Positions 30,711 to 41,600 of a stretch of 64,000 bases of DNA are shown piece by piece. This DNA is from an uncultured Poribacteria bacterium. GTDB taxonomy: Bacteria; Poribacteria; WGA-4E; WGA-3G. Within the stretch, counting starts at the first letter, position 1. The number at the start of each line of letters is the position of its first letter. The translations under genes were made by a program, and so were the position numbers. The notes under the pieces were generated by a model that was not told the origin of the DNA, did not search any database, and saw nothing but the letters and a program-made list of their open reading frames with translations. The stretch is from positions 682,001 to 746,000 of the forward strand of contig OX639992.1 of NCBI GenBank assembly GCA_951828515.1. Direction: 5' to 3'.

Positions 30711-33455
30711 ATGGATTATAATTTTACGACCGTTGCACGGTTGCCTTCGCTGGAGGATAACGTCGCTATCGCAACACAAACCTTAGAGAGTGGAACGTCT
30801 ATTCATTACAGCGGTTATAATGCGGAAAAGCAGTTTCAACTATCGCATACTATCTTAGAAGGACATCGGTTCGCTGTCGAATCAATTTCGGAAACTGAAC
30901 CACTCTTGTCGTGGGGTTTACCTTTCGGTTATGCGACACGTCCTATTTCGCCTGGCGATTACGTGTGCAATCAGAAGATGATTGATTCGTTATCAATCAG
31001 GAACCTACCCTTTGAATTGCCAGAGACCCCGAACTTCAGCGATAAAATGGCACCCTATCAATTAGATGAAGCAGCGTTCCATTCAGGGCAACAGGTGCCG
31101 CGGCATGCAAACGAACGCCCGTTCCTGGGTTATCAACGTCCTGGTAATCGTGGTGTTGGCACGCGAAACTATATCGTCGTTATGGGGACGACTGCACGTA
31201 CCTCCGGCTTCGCGAGAAGACTTGCTGATATGTGTTCTGTAGGAGGGGTTTGTAACCCCGATACATTCCCGAACATAGACGGCATTGTTGCCGTAACGCA
31301 CACAGAAGGCGGTGAAAGCAAGACGCCTAATAACATTGATATGCTGCTCCGAACACTTGCGGGTTTCACCGTCCATCCGAATATCGGCGCGATCTTGCTT
31401 GTTGATTACGGCACCGAGTCAGTCACAAATGAAATGCTCAAGGCGTATATGGCGCGCGAGGGATATGCTTTAGATGACGTTGTGCACCATTTCTATCGGC
31501 TCCAAGGTAGTTTCGACACCGATTTATCCGGCGGCGCAGAAATTATTAACGGATGGTTGGACGGCGTAGACAGCGTCGCTCGTACCGAGCAATCCTTGGA
31601 ACACCTCAAAATCGCCCTGCAGTGTGGCGGTTCTGATGCGTTTTCTGGTGTATCGGGCAATCCGCTTGCCGCTTACGTTGCGAAAGAGGTAATCCGTTAT
31701 GGCGGGTGCGCGAATCTTGCAGAAACCGATGAACTTATCGGTTCAGAGGCTTATGTGTTACAGAACGCCCGCGACCTACCGACAGCGCGTAAGTTTCTCA
31801 AGACAATTGAACGTTTCAAGGAACGCGTGGCGTGGCATGGACACTCCGCAGAGGGAAATCCATCTGGTGGCAATAATTTCCGTGGACTCTATAACATCGC
31901 TATAAAATCGATCGGTGCGGCAATGAAGCGGCATCCCGAAGTCTGTTTGGATTACGTCATTGACTACAGTCAGTTAATGGAAAAACCGGGTTACTATTTC
32001 ATGGACAGTCCCGGCAACGATCTGGAAAGCATCGCCGGACAGGTCGCATCTGGGTCTAACATGATTTTCTTCGTAACAGGCAACGGATCGATTACGAACT
32101 TCCCGTTCGTGCCGACCCTTAAAATTGTCACCACGACAGGGCGATATGAGATGCTTGAAAAGGACATGGATGTGAACGCTGGTGGCTATCTTGACGGGAC
32201 ACCGATGGAAGTACTCGGTGAGTCTATGCTCGATTTGACAGTCGATGTCGCGTCGGGTGAACGTTCTGTCGGTGAGAAAGCCGGACATTCCCAAGTCTCA
32301 CTATGGCGTGACTGGAAGCAGACGGGTCCGGTGGATTTAAACCCGTTGTTGACAGAATCCGAATTGAAGTCTGGCGAACCGATTCCAATTGAGGCCTCCC
32401 CGGTAGGAGCGATCTCCGAATCGCGACCTTCCCAACAGCTGCAATTCAGCGCGCTTCAAACAGAAGACGGATGCCGTACGGATCAAGTTGGACTGATTTT
32501 GCCGACGAGTCTCTGTTCGGGTCAGATTGCACAGATGATTGCGCACCGTTGCAACGAACGCGGAATCGGTGAAAAGCAGGGCATCTCGCGTTTTGTTGCA
32601 CTCCCGCATACAGAAGGGTGTGGTGTTTCCGGCGGACGGTCGGAGGAGATTTACACCCGCACGATGATTGGACACCTCACGCATCCGACGGTTGCTCTGG
32701 GTTTGCTCCTTGAACACGGTTGCGAGAAAACCCACAATGACCACGTCCGACATGAAATCCAGAAACTCGGTATATCGGCGGAACGCTACGGTTGGGCGAG
32801 TGTGCAATTAGATGGCGGCATTGATGCAGTTATTGAGAAGGTGCAAGACTGGTTTTCGGAGGAACTTACGGATAAACCGTCTGTTCCGGTTGTCGATGCG
32901 GGATTAGAACACCTCTGTATAGCCGTAATATCAACTGGAATAGCGACTGAAGAAGTCTCGGAGTCTCTGACGCAATTGACGCACAGAGTTGTCGCTGCAG
33001 GTGGAACGGTTGTCGTGCCAGCAAATGCGGAATGGCTATCAGCAGTCGGCAGTCAGCAATCGGCAGTTCCTCTGATAAACACACCCGGAACCCTTACGCC
33101 TACGTTAGCGTATGGACAGCGGGTTGAGAAATCAGGTTTCCACATCATGGAGACTCCCACCGATCAACAGACGGAAACGCTGACAGGCTTAGGCGCGACG
33201 GGTGTAGATTTGGCACTTGCGCACATTGTTGGTGCCCCTTTGCAATCGCATGTGATGGTCCCGCTGCTTCAGGTCTCTACAGATGCTGCAACGCACGCCA
33301 ACTATGGCACGGATTTGGATTTGGAGACTGCTGATGTTGACGACTTATTGGCGTTAATTGTGGAGGTGGCTTCGCGTCAGTATACGCCGAAGTTGCACGG
33401 CAAAGGGAATACGGATTTTCAGTTGACGCGAGGGTTATTAGGCATTTCAATGTGA
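30711..33455 (+). CDS. Altronate/galactarate dehydratase-like (UxaA/GarD) protein, enlarged
   Basis: 914 residues. Residues 1-100 form an SAF-like domain (V-A-I-A-T-Q-T-L-E-S-G-T). The GarD/UxaA core follows (G-Y-Q-R-P-G-N-R-G-V-G-T-R-N-Y, A-V-T-H-T-E-G-G, Q-C-G-G-S-D-A-F-S-G), ending near residue 550 (A-S-G-E-R-S-V-G-E-K-A-G-H-S). The usual protein is about 500 residues. Here an extra part repeats the first half of the core (I-L-P-T-S-L-C-S-G, A-L-P-H-T-E-G-C-G). Family members dehydrate sugar acids in the cytoplasm using iron. Three dispersed repeats sit in frame, at residues 177-184, 565-573 and 775-786. No other sugar-acid gene adjoins. The ATG at 30711 has no strong ribosome site. Confidence 0.82.
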   Translation: MDYNFTTVARLPSLEDNVAIATQTLESGTSIHYSGYNAEKQFQLSHTILEGHRFAVESISETEPLLSWGLPFGYATRPISPGDYVCNQKMIDSLSIRNLPFELPETPNFSDKMAPYQLDEAAFHSGQQVPRHANERPFLGYQRPGNRGVGTRNYIVVMGTTARTSGFARRLADMCSVGGVCNPDTFPNIDGIVAVTHTEGGESKTPNNIDMLLRTLAGFTVHPNIGAILLVDYGTESVTNEMLKAYMAREGYALDDVVHHFYRLQGSFDTDLSGGAEIINGWLDGVDSVARTEQSLEHLKIALQCGGSDAFSGVSGNPLAAYVAKEVIRYGGCANLAETDELIGSEAYVLQNARDLPTARKFLKTIERFKERVAWHGHSAEGNPSGGNNFRGLYNIAIKSIGAAMKRHPEVCLDYVIDYSQLMEKPGYYFMDSPGNDLESIAGQVASGSNMIFFVTGNGSITNFPFVPTLKIVTTTGRYEMLEKDMDVNAGGYLDGTPMEVLGESMLDLTVDVASGERSVGEKAGHSQVSLWRDWKQTGPVDLNPLLTESELKSGEPIPIEASPVGAISESRPSQQLQFSALQTEDGCRTDQVGLILPTSLCSGQIAQMIAHRCNERGIGEKQGISRFVALPHTEGCGVSGGRSEEIYTRTMIGHLTHPTVALGLLLEHGCEKTHNDHVRHEIQKLGISAERYGWASVQLDGGIDAVIEKVQDWFSEELTDKPSVPVVDAGLEHLCIAVISTGIATEEVSESLTQLTHRVVAAGGTVVVPANAEWLSAVGSQQSAVPLINTPGTLTPTLAYGQRVEKSGFHIMETPTDQQTETLTGLGATGVDLALAHIVGAPLQSHVMVPLLQVSTDAATHANYGTDLDLETADVDDLLALIVEVASRQYTPKLHGKGNTDFQLTRGLLGISM
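31239..31262. repeat. Palindromic repeat inside the dehydratase-like gene (1)
   Basis: GTAGGAGGGGTTTGTAACCCC with arms GGGGTT/AACCCC. It adds V-G-G-V-C-N-P-D to the protein between A-D-M-C-S and the conserved D-G-I-V-A-V-T-H segment. The GTAGGAG lead matches the other palindromic repeats of the window. Confidence 0.75.
32403..32428. repeat. Palindromic repeat inside the dehydratase-like gene (2)
   Basis: A 26-bp unit starting GTAGGAGCGATC and ending AATCGCGACC. It encodes V-G-A-I-S-E-S-R in a linker. An identical 26-bp copy lies at 53959-53984 inside a miniature transposon. Confidence 0.85.
33034..33067. repeat. CAGTCGGCAGTCAGCAATC simple repeat inside the dehydratase-like gene
   Basis: Imperfect 7-bp units in frame, coding S-A-V-G-S-Q-Q-S-A-V near the C-terminus. 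It is the same family as the runs at 4721-4764 and 62825-62860. Confidence 0.75.
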
Positions 33456-33460
33456 TTTGA

Positions 33461-33622
33461 TTAGAATGAGATCCGCACCAATTCCACAGGAAAATCCGCC
33501 ATGAAGGAAACGCTCTGTTCGGTTTGCGTTTGGGAGTAGCCTTCAGTTACAAAGCGCATAGAAATGAAAACTATAAAGCAAACAAGAGAAATGGCTTTGT
33601 GAAACGTAAAACGGGTTTTCAT
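33461..33622 (-). CDS. Possible small secreted protein
   Basis: 53 codons from ATG 33622, preceded by AAAAAGGG. The N-terminus looks like a signal peptide (F-H-K-A-I-S-L-V-C-F-I-V-F-I-S) with a likely cleavage after G-Y-S-Q; about 25 residues would remain. No family was recognised. It lies between a dehydratase-like gene and a miniature element, so it may be a relic. Confidence 0.35.
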   Translation of the reverse strand: MKTRFTFHKAISLVCFIVFISMRFVTEGYSQTQTEQSVSFMADFPVELVRISF

Positions 33623-33696
33623 TTTTCCCTTTTTATAGATTTTCGATTGCCAGGGCAATCGGGTGTTGGACGGAAATGTATTATCTTCTACCCTTT

Positions 33697-33814
33697 TATA
33701 GTAAAACCCATAATTAAGTTTACACTCTGTAACGCGGCGAGGTTAGGAAACCTCGCCAGCAATGTGGGGTTTTGTGTTTTCGAGAGTGTGCAAGTATTTT
33801 CGGGCTTTACTATA
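33697..33814. mobile_element. Miniature inverted-repeat element, copy 2
   Basis: 118 bp with ends TATAGTAAAACCC and GGGCTTTACTATA. The interior shares the palindrome GGCGAGGTTAGGAAACCTCG and flanking text with copy 1. It sits 8 bp past the stop codon of the giant protein gene. ATCTTCTAC occurs on both sides (33683-33691 and 33815-33823), which may be a target duplication or chance. Confidence 0.82.
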
Positions 33815-33822
33815 ATCTTCTA

Positions 33823-36800
33823 CTACTTCCGAATCAACATCTTACGTGTAGCAGAAAAATCGCCAGCTGTGAGTGTGTAAAAATAGAGACCACTCGCGAC
33901 AGATTCACCGAACTCGTTTCTGCCATCCCAATACGCCGCGTGGGAACGGCTTTGATAGATACCCGCAGGTTGATGACCGAGTGCCAATCGCCGAACTACC
34001 TGTCCATCTATGGCGTAGATAGTGATGGTGACATCTGTGGGTTTCGCGAGTTGGTAAGGTATCCACGTCTCTGGGTTGAATGGATTCGGGAAGTTTGCCA
34101 ACAGTGCGTTCTCTCTGATCGCGATGACAGGGACTCGCGCAGTCAGTGCGGGACCGTTGTAGCCGGCTATAGCAGCTGCACCAACGGTGAAGGTAAGTGT
34201 GGAAGCTGTGTCAAAGTCGGTGCCATCAAACGCCAGTTCGACTGTGAGTGCTGTGTCGCTCTTTCGCCTTGGTTGGTGCCAAGGCATTGTTACGCCCGCA
34301 ATACCAGACACCGTCACAGCCTCTCTGATCTTAAAGATAGAACGTTCGTATTTAGCCCCCTTAAGCGTGAGTATCACGACGCTCTCATCTAAGATCGCCT
34401 CTGTCAACGGAACCCTTGTTGTAGCGACCACTGATTCCGTTAACGCCCTGACAGATACTTGTGCTGTGAATGCGGGACCGTTGTAACTCACTACGGCACC
34501 TGTTCCCACTGTGAAAGTGAGTGTCTTATTGGTATCGATGTTGCCAACATACTCCAGCTCAACCGTTACCACCGTATCACTGACGCGATCTACGCCGAAA
34601 GTGCCGATAGTTACGCCAGCAATACCGGATACCGTCACGGCATTCTTGATTTTGAAACTGGACTGCTCATAAGTAGCACCGCTGAGGGTGAGTGTGGCGA
34701 CGCTCTCATGTAAGGTTGCCTCTGTCAACGGAGCAGGTGTTGATACGACCACCGACTCTTGCCCCCCAGTGATAGGTACCTGCGCAATTAGTGCAGGACC
34801 GTCATACCTCAACAGTGCATCCGCACGCACGGTGAAGGCGAGCGTGGCATCGGTGTCAAAATTTCCCTTGAACTCAAGCTCAACGGCAATTTCCGTGTCG
34901 CTGACACGGTCTATCCCAAAAGTAGCAACGGTAACACCATCAACACCAGAAATTGACACTGCATTTCTGATTCTGAAGCGGGATCGTTCATAAATGCTGC
35001 CACTGAGCGTGAGTGTAACCACGCTTCCGTTGAGCGTTGCTTCCGTTAACGGGGACTCTGTTGAAACTGTCACCGATTCCTTACCTCCGGTGACAGGAAT
35101 TGCTTGTGAGACCAGTGCGGGACCGTCGTATCCGGCTATGGCATCCGCCTCCACGGTGAAAGTCAATGTGGCATCGGTGTCAAAATTTCCCCTGAAAGTC
35201 AGTTCAACAGTTAACTCCGTATCGCTGGCGCGGTCCACATCAAACCAGTGAAAAGTAACCCCGTCAATGCCTGACACCTCCACAGCATCTCTAAGGTCAA
35301 AGGTAGATCGTTCGTAAGTGGCACCAGTAAGAGTAAGCGTGACGACGCTCCCATTCAGCGTGGTTTCTGTTAAGGGGACAGGTGTTGATGCAACCAGCGA
35401 TTCGTTACCACCGGCAACAAGTATTTGCGCCATGAGGGCGGGTCCGTCGTACGCTGCTATGGCATCCGCCTCCACGGTAAAGGTCAACGTCGCACCGGTG
35501 TCAAAATTGCCGTCAAACGCAAGTTCAACAGTAATTTCTGTATCGCTGATACGCTTCACCCCAGACGTTTTAACAGTCACGCCAACAATACCTGATACTG
35601 TCACAGCATTTTCGATGCCAGCGTTAGATGGCACGTAAGTACCGTTGTTGAGCGTCAATAGGATTATACTCTCATCAAGGGTTGCCTCTGTAATGGGTTG
35701 TGGGATTAGCAGTGTTAGTGTCGGTCTTTCTTCAACTACAGCAGTAACAGGCATCTCCGTGATGAGTGCGGGTCCGTTATAGGCAACAATTGCGCCTGGA
35801 GCGACCCTGAAGGTAAGTGTGGTGTTGGTGTCAAAGTCCGTGCTGTCGAACGTCAGTTTAATAGTCACTTTTGTATTGCTGACGCGCGTTACATCGGACT
35901 GACGAAACGTAACACCGGCAATTCCAGAGATTTGCGCTGCACGACTGATGTCGGACCTGGACTGCGTGTACACACCGGTAGACAACGTAAGTGTGACGAC
36001 ACTTCCATTTAAGGTTGCCTCTGTTAGTAGTTGCGGTGCATAAGCAGTTATCGTTGGCTTCTGTTCCACGACCGCCATAACGGGTAATTGCGCTATGAGT
36101 TCGGTGCCTTTGTATCCGACTACAGCATCCGACTCGACTTTGAAAGTGAGTGTGGCATCGGTGTCAAAGTCCGTACCACCAAATACCAATTCAATGTTTA
36201 CCTGTGTATTACTCATGCGTTCCACACTGAATCTATTGACAGTGGCACCGGTAATACCCGATACTACCACACTATTTCCAACAGTATAGTGAGACTCGTA
36301 AATTCCGCCACTTAGTGTCAGTGTGACGACACTTCCGTTCAGGATCGCCTCTGTTAGCGGAGCTGCCGACGATGCGCTCACCGATTCAGTAACCGCGGTG
36401 ACGTGTGCTATCGCGGTAAGTGCGGGTCCGCTGTAGTTCGCGATTGCATCCGCTTTGACCGTGAAGGTGAGGGTCGCGTTGGTGTCGAAGTCGGTACCAT
36501 CAAATGTGAGTCCAACTGTCAATGCCGTATCACTCAAACGCTCTATATTGGATGGTCTCACGGTTACACCAGCAACACCTGATACCATGACAGGATTGTT
36601 GAGCCAAGTTTCATAGACTCGGTTGCGCAATGTTAGCGTTACAACACTTCCGTTCAGGGTTGCCTCCGTTAAAGGTAGCGAAGTTAGCGTCATCGTCGGG
36701 CTTTTTTGATCGTCCACGTCGGTGACATTGATAGTAACGGTAATGGAATCGGTGAGACTGCCATCAGAGGCAGTGATCGTTACGGTATAACTACGCTTGG

Positions 36801-38418
36801 CTTCGTAGTCAAGGGCGGCAAGTGTTTTCAATTGCCCAGTTGCGGGGGCAAGGTCAAACGATGCTGCATCAAGACCGCTGAGGGTATAGGTTAGAGCATC
36901 GTTGTCCGCATCTGTCGCCGCTATCGGCTCTCGGATGTTTACCCCTCCCGGTGTATTCTCCGCCACTGTGCGAGCGGTGTAACCACCATCTATGAAGTTC
37001 GGGGCACTATTCGTGGGCACTTCAACGACTATGTTAATAACAGTAATGATGACCGTAATTTTATCTATCAAACTGCCATCGGAGACAGTAACTGTTACCG
37101 TATAGGAGGCTTTAGTTTCGTGATGGAGTGCCGCCTTGGTTTTCAACTGCCCAGATGTGTCATCAATCTCAAACGCTGCTGCATCTGTGCCACTCAGCTG
37201 ATAGATTAGCGGGTTATTGTCGGCATCAGTAGCCTCCACTGGACTCCCAATAGCTACGCCCACTCCTATGTTCTCTGGCACTATGCGGGTAATCGCGTTC
37301 CCATCGGTGAATACGGGTGCTTTGTTGATTGTCCATCCCATATCCTCAAACATACCGAGTGTAATGGGACCGGGGTTATGAATCGCCTCTTGTCTGTCAA
37401 AACCTGGAGTCATTAAAGAATTCGCGTCGCCTGCGGGAAATGTACCCTCATCCAAGTGGGTGTAACTTGAACCGTGATACCACTTACTGGGCGCGTAAAG
37501 CTGCGGGCGAACGCCACCGTTCGCTTCAATCCCGTTCCCCCCATTCCAGAAGAGATTGTTACTGGTGAACTGCTCCAGAAGACTCGTTGAGGGATCAGGC
37601 AAACTTGTAATAATTGTCTCAGATCCATTGACAACAAAGAAATCGTAAATCTGAGGTAATTCGGGACTGCCGCTCCGAAGTTCGCCACGCTCAGCAGAGG
37701 GGGAAAACCTTCCAATTGAGAAAGTTGAAAAATTTTCTTGCCTCGCAAAACTACTAAAACCGAGACCGTGCGCAATCTCATGCAGCACGGCACTAACGAA
37801 ATCCATTTTATCTGCGGGTGTATTCCCATCTGTGCCAAAATACCAATCTACCTCTTCGTGGCTGTTGAATCTCGTTATAATGTCCGGTTCAGCATCCGTC
37901 AGATCTCTGCCAGCCCTCTTATCAGCGAGGGCATCAACAAACCACAAATCTAATGATCCGGGCGACTTCCAACCTGCAGGACGAGCACCCCCTAAAATAA
38001 CTCTTTCATCCTCATACCCACCAAGGTCCGTAAAAGTTGCGTCAATTCTAATTGGCACAGGTGATCGGATGAACGAATCCCAGATGTCAATTGCATATTG
38101 AAATGCTACCCTCGCTTCGTCCGTAAAACCGGTGTAGGTTACCGTAAATTGTGGCTGTTCCGTCCGAAAATAGTTGCCACGTTCGGACGGTTCCTGCAGT
38201 GGCGGTGGAGGCACACGTGTCTTCGCATTTTCCTTGGTCCCATATAAAATAATCAGTGAGCCCGCTCGACCTCGGTTCATAGGGCTTATCGTTGACAGCG
38301 TTTTGGACGTTCCTGACCGTTCTCCCGCTACTTCGCCGCGGCTCATAGCATTGACCAAGGGACCAAGTAGAATGCACATCGAAAAAAAGAGCGTAAATAG
38401 TTTTTTCGCGAATTTCAT
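33823..38418 (-). CDS. Giant secreted metalloprotease-like repeat protein with C-terminal sorting module
   Basis: 1531 residues. A signal peptide (L-F-T-L-F-F-S-M-C-I-L-L-G-P-L-V-N-A) is followed by a domain with H-E-I-A-H-G-L-G-F-S-S near residue 215, the zinc-binding HExxHxxGxxx pattern of metzincin-type proteases. Two cadherin-like repeats follow (about 380-570: Y-T-V-T-V-T-V-S-D-G-S-L). Next come about nine degenerate 95-residue repeats (P-L-T-E-A-T-L-N-G-S-V-V-T-L-T-L ... F-D-T-D-A-T-L-T-F-T-V). The last 90 residues form the sorting module P-N-P-F-N-P-E-T-W-I-P-Y-Q ... A-Y-W-D-G-R-N ... A-T-R-K-M-L-I. That module resembles type IX-like C-terminal domains, which are cut off or used for surface anchoring. 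Confidence 0.82.
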   Translation of the reverse strand: MKFAKKLFTLFFSMCILLGPLVNAMSRGEVAGERSGTSKTLSTISPMNRGRAGSLIILYGTKENAKTRVPPPPLQEPSERGNYFRTEQPQFTVTYTGFTDEARVAFQYAIDIWDSFIRSPVPIRIDATFTDLGGYEDERVILGGARPAGWKSPGSLDLWFVDALADKRAGRDLTDAEPDIITRFNSHEEVDWYFGTDGNTPADKMDFVSAVLHEIAHGLGFSSFARQENFSTFSIGRFSPSAERGELRSGSPELPQIYDFFVVNGSETIITSLPDPSTSLLEQFTSNNLFWNGGNGIEANGGVRPQLYAPSKWYHGSSYTHLDEGTFPAGDANSLMTPGFDRQEAIHNPGPITLGMFEDMGWTINKAPVFTDGNAITRIVPENIGVGVAIGSPVEATDADNNPLIYQLSGTDAAAFEIDDTSGQLKTKAALHHETKASYTVTVTVSDGSLIDKITVIITVINIVVEVPTNSAPNFIDGGYTARTVAENTPGGVNIREPIAATDADNDALTYTLSGLDAASFDLAPATGQLKTLAALDYEAKRSYTVTITASDGSLTDSITVTINVTDVDDQKSPTMTLTSLPLTEATLNGSVVTLTLRNRVYETWLNNPVMVSGVAGVTVRPSNIERLSDTALTVGLTFDGTDFDTNATLTFTVKADAIANYSGPALTAIAHVTAVTESVSASSAAPLTEAILNGSVVTLTLSGGIYESHYTVGNSVVVSGITGATVNRFSVERMSNTQVNIELVFGGTDFDTDATLTFKVESDAVVGYKGTELIAQLPVMAVVEQKPTITAYAPQLLTEATLNGSVVTLTLSTGVYTQSRSDISRAAQISGIAGVTFRQSDVTRVSNTKVTIKLTFDSTDFDTNTTLTFRVAPGAIVAYNGPALITEMPVTAVVEERPTLTLLIPQPITEATLDESIILLTLNNGTYVPSNAGIENAVTVSGIVGVTVKTSGVKRISDTEITVELAFDGNFDTGATLTFTVEADAIAAYDGPALMAQILVAGGNESLVASTPVPLTETTLNGSVVTLTLTGATYERSTFDLRDAVEVSGIDGVTFHWFDVDRASDTELTVELTFRGNFDTDATLTFTVEADAIAGYDGPALVSQAIPVTGGKESVTVSTESPLTEATLNGSVVTLTLSGSIYERSRFRIRNAVSISGVDGVTVATFGIDRVSDTEIAVELEFKGNFDTDATLAFTVRADALLRYDGPALIAQVPITGGQESVVVSTPAPLTEATLHESVATLTLSGATYEQSSFKIKNAVTVSGIAGVTIGTFGVDRVSDTVVTVELEYVGNIDTNKTLTFTVGTGAVVSYNGPAFTAQVSVRALTESVVATTRVPLTEAILDESVVILTLKGAKYERSIFKIREAVTVSGIAGVTMPWHQPRRKSDTALTVELAFDGTDFDTASTLTFTVGAAAIAGYNGPALTARVPVIAIRENALLANFPNPFNPETWIPYQLAKPTDVTITIYAIDGQVVRRLALGHQPAGIYQSRSHAAYWDGRNEFGESVASGLYFYTLTAGDFSATRKMLIRK

Positions 38419-38603
38419 AGCACCCTTACGGTTCCAGTATTAGTTCAGAAACGGGTTTTTGAATTGTACTTCCCAAATGAACGAAGTGTTACAACAAATT
38501 CTCCTTGAAGAAGATGCCCGCGAACCCAGCGCAACCCACTCGGAAACGATAGCTGAGAAGCTAATGAACATCAGCATCCCAGCTATCATAAGGTCATATG
38601 ATA

Positions 38604-41600
38604 CTATTTGAGAATAACCATCTTTCGCGTGGCGGAATAATCACCGGCAGTTAGGGTATAGAAGTAGATCCCACTCGCCACCCGGTCACTTACCTCATTT
38701 CTGCCATCCCAGTAGATTGCTTGTGACCGACTCTCGTAGACTGAGGCAGTCTGGTACCCAACATTGAACCTACGGATGACACTCCCCCGCTGATCATAGA
38801 TAGTTAAAGTGACGAAAGCGTCTTTCGCCAAGCGATAGGGTATCCATGTTTCCGGGTTGAATGGATTTGGATAATTAGACAGTAACTCAGTCTCTTTCGG
38901 AATCAGGTTGGCAAGGAGTTGCTCTAAGCGGAGGATACCCCTTTGTAATTCCACATCCGTGAGGTCCAAACCCTGTGCTTGAATCAACCAGCCCCGGATA
39001 TCGGACGCGGAGAGCATTGGAAATATCTCGGGATGTAGTGACGGTGCTGCCGCCGCTTCATTTAGTGCACTGGCGACCTTAATTAAGTCAAGGATACTGA
39101 CCATACCATCACCGTCAACATCTGCGCTGTTGGGTCCAGATTGCCCGAAACGCCCAGCAATAAATACCAGATCAAGGATATTCACTATCCCATCCTGATT
39201 GGCATCATAATCAGTGAACTGTGGCGCGATCTCATTAACGACGATGCCAATGCCGGGGGAACTGATGTCATTCTCATCTCCATAATAGGTTCGTTGATCC
39301 GCTGTTAAATTCACGTCCACGGCGGAAATCCAACCACCCGCTTGAGTGCCATCAAGTGCCACACCATCGGCGTAGCGGCGAATCATCGAAGTCCGATGTC
39401 CCTCTCTGGTCCTGCCTCTATTTTGACCATAAGGCAACTTCCACTGCAGGACACCCCCCTCAAGATTTCCAGCTTCGTCCACCAAATTCCCTTTGTCATC
39501 AATCAGTTTTATAGAGAAGCCTTCTGTGCTGAGAATTATACTCCACAAACCGAGTGGTAGATCTGTTCTCCATTGAAGGTCATAAATCTGTTCTTCTGTG
39601 AGATTCTTTGAGTTTTCACTATCGTCGTTTGACACCACCAAAATGACATCATTCGGCCAAATCCTCGGCGCATCGCCCCAGAAATCGTCCTCAAAGGTAA
39701 TTGTTGCATTCACCAACGGTTTATCGCGGGTTGTTGCTCCAGTCAGATCTGGTGAATTTTGGTTCTGAATCACCAATTTCCACCCTGTGAGATTGATAAT
39801 ATCCGCTCCAGAATTGTGCAACTCTATCCATTGCGGCGGCGTAAATCGTCTTTCCGAGCCAAACATGATTTCACTAATTTTGACTTCACCCCCTACCTTG
39901 ACAGGGCGAGGTGTTTCGTCTACAGTTGGCGGCGTTTCATCTATGTCAATAATAATGATAGCAACAGTGATGGTGTTGGTGCGATCGCCATCGGAGACAG
40001 TGACAGTGACCGAGTAGGCATTCTTCGTCTCATAGTCGAGAGGTGCCTGGGTTTGTAACTGACCAGAACTACGCACAATGCTAAACGACGACGCATTCGT
40101 CCCACCAAGCGTGTAGGTTAAGGTATCGTCATCCGCATCTGTCGCAGATACCGGACTTCCAATGTTTACACCAGAAGGCGTGTTCTCGGCTATCGAGCGC
40201 GTCGTCCGCTCACCTGCGAAAACCGGCGCATGTGTCTTAAGTGTCTCGTCTACGTCAATGATAGTGATAGTAACACGGATGGCATCAGTGCGACCACCAT
40301 CGGAAACCGTGACCGTCACCGAGTAGGCGTTCTTCGTCTCATAGTCCAAGGGGACCTGGGTTTGTAACTGACCCGAACTACGCACAATGCTAAACGACGA
40401 CGCATTCGTCCCACCAAGCGTGTAGGTTAAGGTATCGTCATCCGCATCTGTCGCAGATACCGGACTCCCAATGTTTACACCAGAAGGCGTGTTCTCGGCT
40501 ATCGAGCGCGTCGTCTGGATCCCTGCGAAAACCGGGGCATGCGTCTTAGGGGTTTCTTCTACCTCAGGAATAACAGTTCCCTCGATCACTGGCACAATGC
40601 CTTCGTCCATGTCAGTGACACTGATAGCAACACCGATAGTATCGGTGCCACCATTGCCATCGGAAACCATGACTGTCACTGCGTAGGCGTCTTTAGTTTC
40701 ATAGTCCAACTCCGCACGCGTTTGTAATTGACCAGAGGTGCTAACAATACCAAACGACGATGCATCTATGCCACCGAGACTGTAGGTTAAGATGTCGCCA
40801 TCCTCATCTGTCGCAGATACCGCACTACCAATATTTACACCCGCATCGGTGTTTTCTGCGACCGAGCGCGTTGTGCTATCACCCTCTATGAAAATAGGGT
40901 CCTCGTTCTCGTCAGTGACACTGATTGTCACACCGATAGTGTCGGCACCGCCCCTACCATCAGAGACGATAACCGTCACGGCATAGGCATCTCTGGTTTC
41001 ATAGTCGAGGGGTGCGCGTGTCTGCAACTGTCCGGTGGTACCTACGATGCCAAACGCTGCGGCATCAGGTCCCTTAAGACCATAGGTTAACGGGTCGTCA
41101 TCTTCATCTGTAGCGACCACAGGACTGCCAATGTTTAGACCCGCATCCGTGTTTTCTGCTACTGAGCGCGCCGCGCTAATACCCTCGACGAAGACTGGTG
41201 CATGGTTGGTATTAGGATCATAGGTCGGGACACGGATACCGACGGCAAAAGTGAGGGAATTATCAGCGTCTAAACCACTCGGTTCGACGAGGCTATAGCC
41301 GTAATGACCTGTAGGCAACTCTGGTAAAACTATAATATCCACGGCGATAGCATCCGACGTGCCGGGGGTGCGGGTCACAGTGAGAAGTTCGCTCTCTACA
41401 CTACCGGCGGGAATCTCGACGGTATTCACCCCGCCATCAATAGTTCCATTCGTGACACTCAGTGGCAGAACAATATTAAAGGGGGCTCCAGTGGGTGTGG
41501 TTGCTTTGAACTGATTTTCTTCAATCTGTTCTAAGGACACAACAATGGATAGGTTAACTGAGTTGTCCCCTAAGTAGAATGAACGTAACGAGGATAGCCC

